From: Oreohelix idahoensis
Lineage: Eukaryota > Mollusca > Gastropoda > Stylommatophora > Oreohelicidae
Direction of reading: 5' to 3'
DNA: 64,000 nt
Assembly (NCBI GenBank): GCA_024509875.1
Contig: JAMPIV010012174.1
Coordinates: 1 to 64,000, forward strand
The notes under the pieces were generated by a model. The model made no database searches. It worked only from the letters and a program-made list of their open reading frames with translations, and had not been told where the DNA came from. Both the position numbers and the translations under genes were made by a program. Position 1 is the stretch's first letter. Every line of letters starts with the position of its first letter. Below, piece after piece: positions 48,631-60,524 of the stretch.

Positions 48631-50097
48631 TCACATTTTCGTCACGTTAAGAAAATTTAGTTTTATGCGAACTAGAGACAGTATTAATGTTGAGGTGATT
48701 GATGGTGGTAATGGTTTTGGAGCAGTGGAGGGAATTACAGATAACCGTTGTGTGCTCTGAAACCGATATTTTTCCCACCCTGTGCCTGTTGTGTGTTGAG
48801 GACGTCTAAGAAAGTGTGTTTGATCTACTTTGTTGTGGTGTTTGCTTTTCAAGCGATGAGTGGTCTTGAATATGAGATATAGAAGAAGTGATGTGGACGG
48901 GATTGCATTCAACATAATGATTTTTGTATTTGGGTCTGTTTAATTGTGCGTTTGTGATAATATCGCTGTACGTGTAAGTTATTTCTTGAGACAAAAGATT
49001 TGAAATCTGTTAAGATTTTTTGACTAAGGGGGGTTGGTCTAACACACAACTATTATTAGTTTGGAGGCATGAAATAAGCGTAATTCGTTTGTTTCTCTGT
49101 GTCTCTGAAAACTACGTGGTGACTGCGAGAAGTTTAATCTGGTGAAGTCTTTTTGTCTGTTGTGTAAAGACAGGATTGCACAAAAGATGACTTCCCATTC
49201 AATTCTTTGGTTATTATGGAGGAAAAAAGTGAAAGTCGATAATAATTATAATTTGTGGATGTTTAGCGTGTGTTTTAATGGCGTCATCCCAGTTATCAGA
49301 TGGTAGATTTGTTTTATATCATCCTAGTAGGTCTTAGTAAGCTGTCTTCTTCAGCCGTCAAGCGGGGTTTTTTTTTTATATGGGGTTGGGTATTGGTCAT
49401 TGGGCGTTTCTTGGTCTGACCTTTTTTTAGTGGGGGAGATGGGGTGGAACTTATTGAATAGGGGGCTCTTGGTAGTGTCTTGCGGAAGTTCTTGTTCAGT
49501 GGACTGGAAGAGCCGATGGGCGCATAGCGGCTGAGTCTGGACTGGGGTATTCGGTGCTGTTGATGGGGGTTCCATATGGTAGTATTTGAACTCTGTGGGT
49601 TCGCCGAGTCTGGTGTTACTGTGGGACACCTGTTGTGTTGGTGTTGGGGTGGTGTCACTGCTGTCGGGTTCTGCGTTGAGGTAGAAAGCTTGGTGCGGGT
49701 AGTGGATAGCGGTGTGTTGGTGTTTGCTGTGGATGAGTAGATTGTCAGGAAGAGTAAATTGTTTGCCACAAATGGCACAGCTAAAACCGGGCATGGAGTG
49801 CCTGGCCTTCCTGTGTCGTAATAGGTCGGCGCGCCTCGTGAAGGTCTCCCCACATCTGCTACATAGCAGCTTGGTTTGTGCCATTGACGTGTCTGTTTGT
49901 GCTGAGCTGGACCCATGTTTATTCTCTATGTGACGTTTCAGCGTATCGGGTCTTGTAAATACTATGCCACAGGCAGGACACTCGTGATTGGGGCGGTGGT
50001 GTGCTGTGGTCATATGGGGAGTAAGATCATGACCTCGCTTGAAAACAGACTGGCAGCGTAAACAAGCATAGCCCCGCTGTAGAGTTGACCCCGTCTG
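48631..50097 (-). pseudogene. C2H2 zinc-finger gene, left-arm copy, start codon lost
   Basis: This is the mirror of the right-arm gene. Where the right copy has CCCAG followed by ATG, this copy has CCCAG followed by ACG, so the initiator is gone. Four C2H2 fingers remain recognisable between about 50080 and 49710. Several finger contact or framework residues differ from the right copy (finger 1 TPHM for TRHM, finger 2 ECPAC for ECPDC, finger 4 TLPDNLLIH for TRRDNLRIH). A frameshift near 49490 moves the true reading into the neighbouring frame (APYSISSTPSPPLKKGQTKK). The C-terminal region (DIITNAQLNRPKYKN) continues in broken frames to 48631. The copy is inactive. Confidence 0.8.
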
Positions 50098-50149
50098 GGA
50101 AAAGATGAACCAAAAGACGTTACTTACACATACAATTAAATACATGTAA

Positions 50150-50153
50150 TGAG

Positions 50154-50184
<31 letters not shown>

Positions 50185-50370
50185 AGAGAGAGAGAAAGAG
50201 ACAAAGAGAGATCGCATAAACAGGTAAATAAAACACAGTCTTATTTTTTTTTATTCTGTTATCAAAGGAAAGAGGTGTTAACACATATCAAGAATGGTCC
50301 CCGCGCAGGCTGGTGACAAAGATATTGATTTAAAACCCAGCCCGTTCGCGAGACAGCACCGAGTTGACCT
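50150..50370. repeat. Upstream module of the zinc-finger gene, left arm, proximal copy
   Basis: A GA-rich tract (about 50155-50215) is followed by TAAAACACAGTCTTATTTTT, GGAAAGAGGTGTTAACA, CCGCGCAGGCTG and GATATTGATTTAAAACC. The same succession recurs at 52610-52850 in this arm and twice in the right arm. Confidence 0.8.
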
Positions 50371-52320
50371 GTCCTTTTTTTTAATATAACGAAAATATAA
50401 GTATTTATTAAAGCGTATGTTAGTTTCAATCATGGTTATGGCAAGGTGACTTAATGTAATATGTTGATTGTATTATCTCTATCTTTTTCCGTGTGTAGTT
50501 CAGTATTGTTTTAAAAGCCAAACTACGCTATTTTCTAAACTGTTATGTTGTCTCATTTTCACTGGCTAGTTAGGTAGTTTGTAGTGCCTCGGGTCCTTAG
50601 TTAATTTTTAAACGTTTATATGTTTTGGTAGTTACTATGAGAAGTTCTTGATAGAAGCAACTTGTGAGTACAGAAATTCGACTTGAGCGAATGTGTTCTG
50701 GAATCAAAACAATTTAGCGATCTACCCAAAAAGCTTTGCGCTACATCCAAGCAAGTATTGGAAATAGACTATTACTTCTATTACAAGTTTAGAGTGTTGT
50801 TATCAGAAAAGTATTATAAGTTTTAAGTATCACGGATAATTTTTTTCAAAACCCAATATATAATTTGCTTTCGCGCAACGAGTTTAACAATAGACAGGTT
50901 TAAGAAACGTAGATAAAGGTTTATAAACTAAGGAATTTTTTCTCGTTATATACCCACCACAAAAAAAATAAGTCCGGATAATTCTTAACTTAGCTAAACC
51001 ATACACACATGTAAGAATTTAACAAACAACTATTATTAAAAATACCTATTAGCCTAGACATATTAACTTCGAAACAGCCTTTACTAACCATGGCTAGCGA
51101 AAAAGCCAATACACAGACATGTCTTCTAAATAGAAAACAGATACTTAATACACCACACGGATAAGAGAATAATAAGTTAGGCTCGGAGTTTAACCTCTTA
51201 ACAAAACACACAGATAAAAACAACAGAGATATTTATTTATATTTAACACCTTAATACAAAAACACGAAGACCGAAAAACATAAACGAAAACAAACGAATA
51301 CAACCAAAACAGATATTTTTAAAGATATTTATTGTATATAGCCTACTGAGAAAACAGCTATATAAAAATATTTATTTTTTATGTGTAAAAATATATATTT
51401 TAACTCCCTATTATTATTTTTATATTATTATAGGAAAAAAAGACGAACAGACGAATACAAACATATACATATTACCGAGTTTACATTTAGAAACTTTGTA
51501 ATAGGGTTTTCTTCAGGTCTCTTGAGTGTTAAGAAAACTCTTAGCCTTAAATTACGCCTAGGAAAAACACAAACACATACCCAGATATTTTTCCACAGAA
51601 TATGTACCTTAAAAAGAACACAGACATATATCTCTTAAAGGTCAGAGATATTTAACACAAATTACGAATAAAAACAGAAATGAACATACGCCATTTGGTG
51701 GTGAGCTGTTGCTTTTTCAGAAGTTTGATATTAGAAGGCTTTACGACTAAGCACAGAGACGTTCGCCGGTCCAGGTCTGGTTTAAGAATGAGACATGTCT
51801 AAAACAATTCATGATTAAGACAATGACTTTCCAATAAAAGTAGTCCGAGTGTATGAATTTCGTGATGGAACCCGATTGGTTGTTGTGTAGAGATACTGTT
51901 TCAGAAAATAGTTCGCGCGCAAGCGCTTCGTCATGGTTTGGTCGATAAAAACGTTTATCATAACATATGAAACAAGGAAAATCGACCTCGCACCCTGGTT
52001 TGAAACCAGATCAATGACCCCACAAAACATCACGTAATAAATTTTTCTGTTCACCGTCACTCATACACAGTTATTATATTGTATGTTTCAAACAACACAA
52101 ATATGCTAAAAAACGTGAGAATCACTGTTTCAAGGAACGTAAGAATTCGTGCTAAAAAACGTGAGAAGCACTGTGTAACGTGACAATAAAAAAAAAATTG
52201 AGAATCCCTGATCAAGAATTTGAGATTCAAGAAACTTGAGAACCACTGTGTTTAAAAAACATTTACAACAAATATAAGTGTCTGTTTGGTACATTCTTTT
52301 TGAGTTGAACGACACGCGCC
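50371..52320. other. Left arm AT-rich non-coding
   Basis: No gene. Mirrored at about 55216-57100. Short open frames here are compositional. Confidence 0.6.
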
Positions 52321-52385
52321 TCGAAAGATAGAAAGAGAGAGAGAGAGAAAGAGAGATAGAGAGAGAGAGAACGAACGAACGAGCT
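52320..52385. repeat. GA-rich tract, left arm
   Basis: GAGA/GAAA-rich run with mirror at about 55155-55215. Confidence 0.85.
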
Positions 52386-52609
52386 TTATTTTCAAAGGGT
52401 TGAGAATTGGTCACGCAGACCCGTCTAACATTCTGCCCTTCCTTTCGCTCACCTTTCATGCAGTATCCTTTCAATAGCACATGTATTTTTAGCAATATTT
52501 AAGCATACAACATTATCGAGGTAAAATAATAACATACATTTGTAACATGTAGACATAATCAAATTTAAGGGGGGAAAAAATTATTAATTAAAATACAGTA
52601 ACAAAAATT

Positions 52610-52850
52610 AATACCTTAAAAGAGAAAGCGAGAAAAGAGAGAGAGAGGAGAGAGAGAGCGAGATAGAGAGAAAGGGAAAGAAAGAGAGAAAGATAGGAAG
52701 AGAGAAGAGAGCGAGAGAAAATAAAACACAGTCTTATTTTTAGGCTGTTATGAAAGGAAAGAGGTGTTAACAGACCTGCCCGCGCAGGCTGTGACAGGAA
52801 AGATATTGATTTAAAACCACGCGCGTTCGAAACAGGTGACAATTTTCCCT
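52610..52850. repeat. Upstream module, left arm, distal copy
   Basis: A GA-rich tract, then AAAACACAGTCTTATTTTTA, GGAAAGAGGTGTTAACAG, CCCGCGCAGGCTGTGACA and GATATTGATTTAAAACC. It duplicates the block at 50150-50370, about 2.5 kb further in. No zinc-finger exon follows it. Confidence 0.8.
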
Positions 52851-53503
52851 TTCAGTTAAAATAACGGAGATTTAAGTACTAACGTGTTTTTCTTTGTGTA
52901 GCTAATGGTATGTTCTAAATAATATTTTTAATGTGATAAAAGTGTTTATTAATTTTTGCGTTATCAGATTCTGTCTTTTTTATATTTGTTATGTTAACAC
53001 AAATAAGGCTCACAAAAATGAACAAAATACTTCTCTAACAGTAGGTGAGAAAATAAGGAAAATCTTTTTTCCTAGCACATAACCGGTTAATGCTTATCAA
53101 CCACTCTTTAAAAATGTTATGTCCGGATTTAACATAAAACAATTTAGTATCTGAGTTAACACAGAATATGCCTAGCGAACAACAACGGTCCGATATTTAA
53201 ACAGAGAAATAACAGATATATATTTAACATTCTAACGTGTTTCTCGCTTTTTTTGTTACGTTTTTATTTCAAAAATACTTTGTTTGATACTCTATTTTAT
53301 TTTATTTTTGTAAAACTTTTGTTTAAAATGGTTGGTCGCAAAGAAAAAAGTTATCTCTAAGGGCTTTCTTTCCCCGTCAACAAGACACCCACATTACAGA
53401 TAAACGATAATTGGATTTGTGCTGGAACGTAACGAAGCAGACATCAAATTAGAAACATCTGTCACTAGGTAAATAACGGCTATCGATTTTTTCGAAGGGC
53501 TCA

Positions 53504-54028
53504 AGTAGTAGTAGGGTATGTACCAAACAGGTAGTATTCTGCAGGCGCGCTGCAGGCGCGCTGCAGGCGCGTGACTTTTTATATAGCAAAAATTCTGCAG
53601 GCGCGTGACTTTTATATAAGCGCAATCTGCAGGCGCAAGATGGCGGACTTGAGCTAACAAGGGGAGGTTATTTGGGTCAAGATGGTGGACTTGAGCTAAC
53701 AAGGGGAGGTTATTTGGGTCAAGATGGCGGACTTGAGATAACAAGGGGGAGATTATTTGGGTCAAGATGGCGGACTTGAGCTAACAAGGGGACAATATGC
53801 AGGCGCAAGATGGCGGACTTGAGCTAACAAGGGGAGGTTATTTGGGTCAAGATGGTGGACTTGAGCTAACAAGGGGGAGATTATTTGGGTCAAGATGGCG
53901 GACTTGAGCTAACAAGGGGGAGATAACAAGATGGCGGACTTGAGCTAACAAGGGGGAGATAACAAGAAGAGGCGGGGCAAGATGGAGGGGTAGAATACTA
54001 CCTGTTTGGTACATACCCTACTACTACT
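53504..54028. repeat. Central loop with its own element-like termini
   Basis: Both ends read AGTAGTAGTAGGG then TATGTACCAAACAGGTAGTATTC inwards, a variant of the outer terminus. Each arm is therefore bounded by two copies of the terminus in direct orientation. The flanks GGCTCA and TGAGCC are inverted, not a target-site duplication. The inside is not palindromic. Confidence 0.75.
53630..53990 (+). repeat. Loop minisatellite with CAAGATGGCGGACTTGAGC units
   Basis: About nine units of 32-46 bp carry CAAGATGGCGGACTTGAGCT (two have GGTGG, and the last is degenerate), followed by AACAAGGGGAGGTTATTTGG or a shorter spacer. Each unit contains AAGATGGCGG, close to the YY1-type consensus AANATGGCGGC. 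Five GCAGGCGCG blocks precede the array (53541-53600). Confidence 0.85.
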
Positions 54029-54689
54029 TGAGCCCTTCGAAAAAATCGATAGCCGTTATTTACCTAGTGACAGATGTTTCTAATTTGATGTCTGCTTCGT
54101 TACGTTCCAGCATAAATCCAATTATCGTTTATCTGTAATGTGGGTGTCTTGTTGACAGGGAAAGAAAGCCCTTAGAGATAACTTTTTTCTTTGCGACCAA
54201 CCATTTTAAACAAAAGTTTTACAAAAAAAAAAAATAAAAATAGAGTAATCAAACAAAGTATTTTTGAAATAAAAACTTAACAAAAAAGCGAAAACACGTT
54301 AGATATGTTAAATATATATCTGTATATTTCTCCTGTCTTTTAAATATCGGACCGTTGTTGTTCGCTAGGCATATTCCTGTGTTTTAACACAGATACTAAA
54401 TTGTTTTATGTTAAATCCGGACATAACATTTTTAAAGAGTGGTTGATAAGCATTAACCGGTTATGTGCTAGGAAAAAAGATTTTCCTTATTTTCTCACCT
54501 ACTGTTAGAGAAGTATTTTGTTCATTTTTGTGAGCCTTATTTGTGTTAACATAACAAATATAAAAAAGACAGAATCTGATAACGCAAAAATTAATAAACA
54601 CTTTTATCACATTACAAATATTATTTAGAACATACCATTAGCTATACAAAGAAAAACACGTTAGTACTTAAATCTCCGTTATTTTAACT

Positions 54690-54925
54690 GAAAGGGAAAA
54701 TTGTCACCTGTTTCGAACGCGCGTGGTTTTAAATCAATATCTTTCCTGTCACAGCCTGCGCGGGCAGGTCTGTTAACACCTCTTTCCTTTCATAACAGCC
54801 TAAAAATAAGACTGTGTTTTATTCTCTCTCTCTCTTCTCTCTTCCTATCTTTCTCTCTTTCTTTCCCTTTCTCTCTATCTCGCTCTCTCTCTCCTCTCTC
54901 TCTTTTCTCGCTTTCTCTTTTAAGG
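54690..54925. repeat. Upstream module, right arm, distal copy
   Basis: Reverse complement of the 52610-52850 block: GGTTTTAAATCAATATC, GCCTGCGCGGGCAGG, TGTTAACACCTCTTTCC, then a CT-rich tract. It lies about 2.4 kb before the gene-proximal copy at 57110-57335. Confidence 0.8.
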
Positions 54926-55215
54926 TATTAATTTTTGTTACTGTATTTTAATTAATAATTTTTTCCCCCCTTAAATTTGATTATGTCTACATGTTACAAA
55001 TGTATGTTATTATTTTACCTCGATAATGTTGTATGCTTAAATATTGCTAAAAATACATGTGCTATTGAAAGGATACTGCATGAAAGGTGAGCGAAAGGAA
55101 GGGCAGAATGTTAGACGGGTCTGCGTGACCAATTCTCAACCCTTTGAAAATAAAGCTCGTTCGTTCGTTCTCTCTCTCTATCTCTCTTTCTCTCTCTCTC
55201 TCTTTCTATCTTTCG

Positions 55216-57105
55216 AGGCGCGTGTCGTTCAACTCAAAAAGAATGTACCAAACAGACACTTATATTTGTTGTAAATGTTTTTTAAACACAGTGGTTCTCA
55301 AGTTCTTGAATCTCAAATTCTTGATCAGGGATTCTCAATTTTTTTTTTATTGTCACGTTACACAGTGCTTCTCACGTTTTTTAGCACGAATCTAACGTTC
55401 TTGAAACAGTGATTCTCACGTTTTTAGCATATTTGTTGTTTGAAACATACAATATAATAACTGTGTATGAGTGACGTGAACAGAAATTTACGCGTGATGT
55501 TTTGTGGGGTCATTGATCTGGTTTCAAACCAGGGCGAGGTCGATTTTCCTGTTCATATGTTATGATAACGTTTTTATCGACCAATCCATGACGAAGCGCT
55601 TGCGCGCGAACTATTTTCTGAAACAGTATCTCTACACAACAACCAATCGGGTTCCATCACGAAATTCATACACTCGGACTACTTTTATTGGAAAGTCATT
55701 GTCTTAATCATGAATGGTGTTATTTTAGACATGTCTCATTCTTTAACCAGACCTGGACCGGCGAACGTCTCTGTGCTTAGTCGTTAAAGTAAAGCCTTCT
55801 AATATCAAACTTCTGAAAAAGCAAACAGCTCACCACCAAACCTAGGTTATTCTGTTTTTTATTCGTATTTTGTGTTAAATATCTCTGACCTTTAAGAGAT
55901 ATATGTCTGTGTCTTTTTAAGGGTATTCTGTGGAAAAATATCTGGGTATGTGTTTGTGTTTTCCTAGGCGTATTTTCTGAACACTCAGAGACTGAAAGAA
56001 AACCCTATACAAAGTTCTAAATGTAAACTCGGTATATGTATATGTGTGTATTAGTCTGTTTTTTTTTTCCTATAATAATATAAAAAATAATAATAGGGAG
56101 TTAAAATATATATTTTACACACATAAAAAATAAATTATTTTTATATAGCTGTTTTCAGTAGGCTATATACAATAAATATCTTTAAAAATATCTGTTTTGG
56201 TTGTATTCGTTTGTTTTCGTTTATGTTTTCGGTCTTCGTGTTTTTTTTTGTATTAAGGTGTTAAATATAAATAAATATCTCAGTTGTTGTTTTTATCTGT
56301 GTGTTTTGTTAAGAGGTTAACTCCGAGCCTAACTTATTATTCCTTATCCGTGTGTTGTGTTAAATATCTGTTTTCTATTTAAAAGACATGTCTGTGTATT
56401 CGCTTTTTCGCTAGCCAGTGTTGGTAAAGGCTGTTTCAAAGTTAATATGTCTAGGCTAATAGGTATTTTAATAATAGTTGTTTGTTAAATTCTTACATGT
56501 GTGTATGGTTTAGCTAAGTTAAGAATTATCCGACTTATTTTTTATGTAGTAGGCAGAACGAAAAAAAATCTTTAGTCTTAACCTTATCTACGTTTTTCGT
56601 ATATTGTAAATCGAGTACGAAAGCAAATTATATTTGGGTTTTGAAAAATTATCCGTGATACTTAAAACTTATAATACTTTCTGATAACAACACTCTAAAC
56701 TTGTATAGAGTAATAGTCTATTTCAAATACTTGCTTGGATGTAGCGCAAAGATGTTTGGGTAGATCGATAAATTGATTTGATTCCACAACACATGCGCTC
56801 GAGTCGTATTTCTGTACTCACAAGCTGCTTCTATAAAGAACTTCTCATAGTAACTACAAACATATAACGTTAAAAATAACTAAGGACCCGAGTCACTACA
56901 AACTACCTAACCAGCCAGTGAAAATTAGACAACATAATAGTTTAGAAAATAGCGTTTTTTGGCTTTTAAAACAATACTGAACTACACACGGAAAAAGATA
57001 GTTTAGAGATAATACAATCAACATATTACATTAAGTCACCTTGCCATAACCATGATTGAAACTAACATACACTTTAATAAATACTTATATTTTCGTTATT
57101 TTAAA
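55216..57105. other. Right arm AT-rich non-coding
   Basis: Mirror of the left arm 50371-52320. No gene recognised. Confidence 0.6.
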
Positions 57106-57109
57106 AAAA

Positions 57110-57298
57110 AAGGACAGGTCAACTCGGTGCTGTCTCGCGAACGGGCTGGGTTTTAAATCAATATCTTTGTCACAGCCTGCGCGGGGACCATTCTGATATG
57201 TTAACACCTCTTTCCTTTGATAACAGAATAAAAAAAAAATAAGACTGTGTTTTATTTACCTGTTTATGCGATCTCTCTTTGTCTCTTTCTCTCTCTCT

Positions 57299-57335
<37 letters not shown>
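57110..57335 (+). promoter_or_regulatory. Upstream module of the zinc-finger gene, right arm
   Basis: GGTTTTAAATCAATATC, CAGCCTGCGCGGGG, TTAACACCTCTTTCC, AAGACTGTGTTTTA and a CT tract end 57 bp before the ATG. Position directly upstream of the gene in both arms, with retention in four copies, suggests a promoter or 5' leader. This is inferred, not shown. Confidence 0.45.
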
Positions 57336-57340
<5 letters not shown>

Positions 57341-57378
57341 ATGTATTTAATTTTATGTGTAAGTAACGTCTTTTTGTT

Positions 57379-57391
57379 CATCTTTTCCCAG
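57379..57391 (+). promoter_or_regulatory. Splice acceptor-like site before the zinc-finger ATG
   Basis: A pyrimidine-rich stretch (TTTTTGTTCATCTTTTCCCAG) ends in AG immediately before the ATG at 57392. The translated GA/CT-rich frame upstream is therefore better read as intron or leader than as protein. Confidence 0.5.
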
Positions 57392-58748
57392 ATGGAGTCA
57401 ACTCAACAGCGGGGCTATGCTTGTTTACGCTGCCAGTCTGTTTTCAAGCGAGGTCATGATCTTACTCGCCATATGACCACAGCACACGACCGCCCCAATC
57501 ACGAGTGTCCTGACTGTGGCATAGTATTTACAAGACCCGATACGCTGAAACGTCACATAGAGAATAAACATGGGTCCAGCTCAGCACAAACAGACACGTC
57601 AATGGCACAAACCAAGCTGCTATGTAGCAGATGTGGGGAGACCTTCACGAGGCGCGCCGACCTATTACGACACAGCAAGACCAGGCACTCAATGCCCGGT
57701 TTTAGCTGTGACATTTGTGGGAAACAATTTACTCGTCGTGACAATCTACGCATCCACAGAAAACACCAACACACCGCTATCCCTACCCAGCTTTCTACCT
57801 CAACGCAGAACCCGACAGCAGACACCACCCCAACACCAACAACAACAGGTGTCACAGTAACACCAGACTCGGCGAACCCACAGACAATACTACCAGATGC
57901 CCCATCAACAGCACCGAATCCCCAGTCAGACTCAGCCGCTATGGCGGCCTCTTCCACCACAACAACTTCCACACTACCAAGAGCCCCCTATTCAATAAGT
58001 TCCACCCCATCTCACCCACCAAAAAAAGGTCAGACCAAGAAACGCCCAATGACCAATACCCAACCCATATAAAAAAACCCCGCTTGACGGCTGAAGAAGA
58101 CAGCTTACAAGACCTACAGGATGATATAAAACAAATCTACACTGATAACTGGGACGCCATTAAAACACACGCTAACATCCACAAATATTTATCGACTTTC
58201 ACTTTTTTCCATAATAACCAAAGAATTGAATGGGAAAGTCTTTTGCATCCTGTCTTTACACAACAGACAAAAAGATTCAAGATTAACTTCAGTCACCACG
58301 TAGTTTTGAGACACAGAGAAACAAACGAATTACGCTTATTTCATGCCTCAAATAATAATAGTTGTGTGTTAGACCAACCCCACTTAGTCAAAAATCTTAC
58401 AGATTTCAAATCTTTTGTCTCAAACTTACACGACAGCGATATTATCACAAACGCACAATTAAACAGACCCAATACAAAATATTATGTTGAAGCAATCCCG
58501 TCCACATCCTTCTATCTATATCATATTCAAGACCACTCAATCGCTTGAACAAACACCACAACAAAGTAGACAAACACACTTTCTTAGACGTCCTCAACAC
58601 ACAACAGGCACAGGGTGGGAAAAATATCGGGTTCAGAGCACACAATTCCTCCACCTCCAAAACCATACCACATCACACCTCAACATTTAAACTGTCTCTA
58701 CGCATAAAATATTTCTTACGCCGTGACGAAAATGTGACGACAATGTGA
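57392..58748 (+). pseudogene. C2H2 zinc-finger protein with C-terminal unknown domain, right-arm copy
   Basis: From MESTQQRGYACLRC the protein has four C2H2 fingers in about 120 residues: CLRCQSVFKRGHDLTRHMTTAH, CPDCGIVF, CSRCGETF and CDICGKQF types, each C-x2-C-x12-H-x4-H or near it. A Thr/Ser/Pro-rich linker of about 90 residues follows. A frameshift at about 58060-58080 leads into a 150-residue region with DIKQIYTDNWDAIKTHANIH, RFKINFSHHVVLRHRETNEL and SDIITNAQLNRPNTK. It breaks again near 58545 and ends at 58748. The fingers suggest DNA binding, perhaps to the element's own repeats. The C-terminal part resembles, from memory only, regions of zinc-finger proteins in large invertebrate transposons. 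Its function is unknown. Confidence 0.8.
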
Positions 58749-58859
58749 CGACACCCTTCAAGGTCTGGCCTGTACCCCTGTGATAATGTATAAAAAATCT
58801 GTGATATACATTTACCTATATAAATATGTATTATTGTACATTCATATGTGAAAATGTTT

Positions 58860-59140
58860 GATAAGTTCGTACCTAACTGTTAACGTAAATAACTGTTTGT
58901 ATAACTGTTTGTATAACTGTTTGTATAACTGTTTGTATGTCTCTGTATATATCGTCTTCCTATTGTCTAAATATATCTCCCTATTATATGTATATATCGT
59001 CTAACTATCGTCTTCCTATTGTCTAAATATATCTCCCTATTATATGTATATATCGTCTAACTATCGTCTTCCTATTGTCTAAAAGTCTAAATATATCGTC
59101 TTCTTATTATCTAAGTCTATCGTCTAACTGTTCGTATAAC
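58860..59140. repeat. Right arm tandem arrays
   Basis: Mirror of 47990-48290: TAACTGTTTGTA units (12 bp, four or more) and ~60-bp units with CTATCGTCTTCCTATTGTC. Confidence 0.8.
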
Positions 59141-59224
59141 TGTTGTAAAATATGTCTATATGTAAAATAAATAATACACAACAATACCGTGTCGCACTTT
59201 CGATGGTAGACCTAGGTCTCTAAC

Positions 59225-59262
59225 ACTTCACTCCCATATATATATATATATATATATATATT
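59225..59262. repeat. (AT)n microsatellite in right arm
   Basis: Mirrors the AT run near 47866-47882 of the left arm, longer here. Confidence 0.85.
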
Positions 59263-59384
59263 GTATATACAACAATTAAAATACACGCACACAATAACCC
59301 ATACCCCAACACACCCCACTATACATCGTCATCCTCCCCCTCGCACAAAAACAATACCCGCTTCCTTAAAAAATCCATTAGTAA

Positions 59385-60410
59385 CCTAAGTCCCCGTTAT
59401 CGATTTTTATATTTTCCTCTTTAACTCAAGTATTCTTTTAAAAGAGATCATTAACTATATACTTCTATCTAACAGTTCACTCCTGCATCATACATACAAC
59501 CACCAGCTACACCCCAGCACACACCCATGAGTCATCACCGCCAGTCAAAAAACAATACCCGTTCCCTTAAAAAAAACCTTAGTAACCTAAGCCGCCATCA
59601 CCACAGATGCATCCTGACAACGTCACCACATCTCTGTATATATGAATGTATATATGTATGTCTATATGTCTAAACAAACACACCCAACATCACACAAAAA
59701 TCCACCCTAACCCACCAGCTACATCGTCACCCACGCCAGCCCAAAAAAGACACTTCAAAAACCCTCTTAGTAACCCAACATTATCGATTTTTTATATTTT
59801 TTATACATATATTGTATACATGTATAAACAAACACATCAATACACTATCAACACAATACTTCACACAAAAATCCACCCTAACCCACCCCGCCAGCTACCC
59901 CTACAACATACATCAGCACACACGCCAACACAAAAAAGGCACTTCAAAAAACCTCTTAGTAACCTAATCCAACATTATCGATTTTTTATATTTTCCTCTT
60001 TACTCAAGTATTCTTTTAAAAGAGATCATTAACTATATACTTCTATCTAACACGTCACTCCTGCGTCATACATACATCCACCAGCTACACCCCAGCACAC
60101 ACCCATGAGGCATCACCGCCAGCCAAAAAGCAATACCCGTTCCCTTAAAAAACCCCTTAGTAACCTAAGCCTCCGTCACCACAGATGCATCCTGACAACG
60201 TCACCACATCTCCGTATATATGAATGTATATATGTGTGTATATATGTCTAAACAAACACACCAATACACTACCACATCACACAAAAATCCACCCTAACCC
60301 ACCCCGCCAGCTACACCATCACCCACGCCAGCCCAAAAAAGGCACTTCAAAAACCCTCTTAGTAACCCAACATTATCGATTTTTTAAATTTTCCGTCATT
60401 ATCGATTTTT
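59385..60410. repeat. Right arm higher-order repeat block
   Basis: Complement of the left block: CCCAACATTATCGATTTT after AAAAACCCTCTTAGTAA-type phrases, with GCATCCTGACAACGTCACCA repeated. Short open frames rich in His/Pro/Thr across it come from the repeats. Confidence 0.75.
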
Positions 60411-60524
60411 TATATATATATTGTCTAAGTATTTTGTATACACAACACCATTATCGTATATTACTATATAAAAAGTCATACGTCTGATCGTCAGAGGAAG
60501 CCTTGCCGCTAAAATATATCGCTA

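Noticed and set aside
52130..55395. Several Ser/Leu-rich open frames in the palindrome arms
   Set aside because: They are translations of GA/CT tracts and appear in mirror in both arms without conserved protein features.
57266..57391. Ser/Leu/Phe-rich N-terminal extension of the zinc-finger frame
   Set aside because: It is translated CT microsatellite with a splice-acceptor-like CCCAG directly before the ATG at 57392. The same region of the left arm behaves identically.
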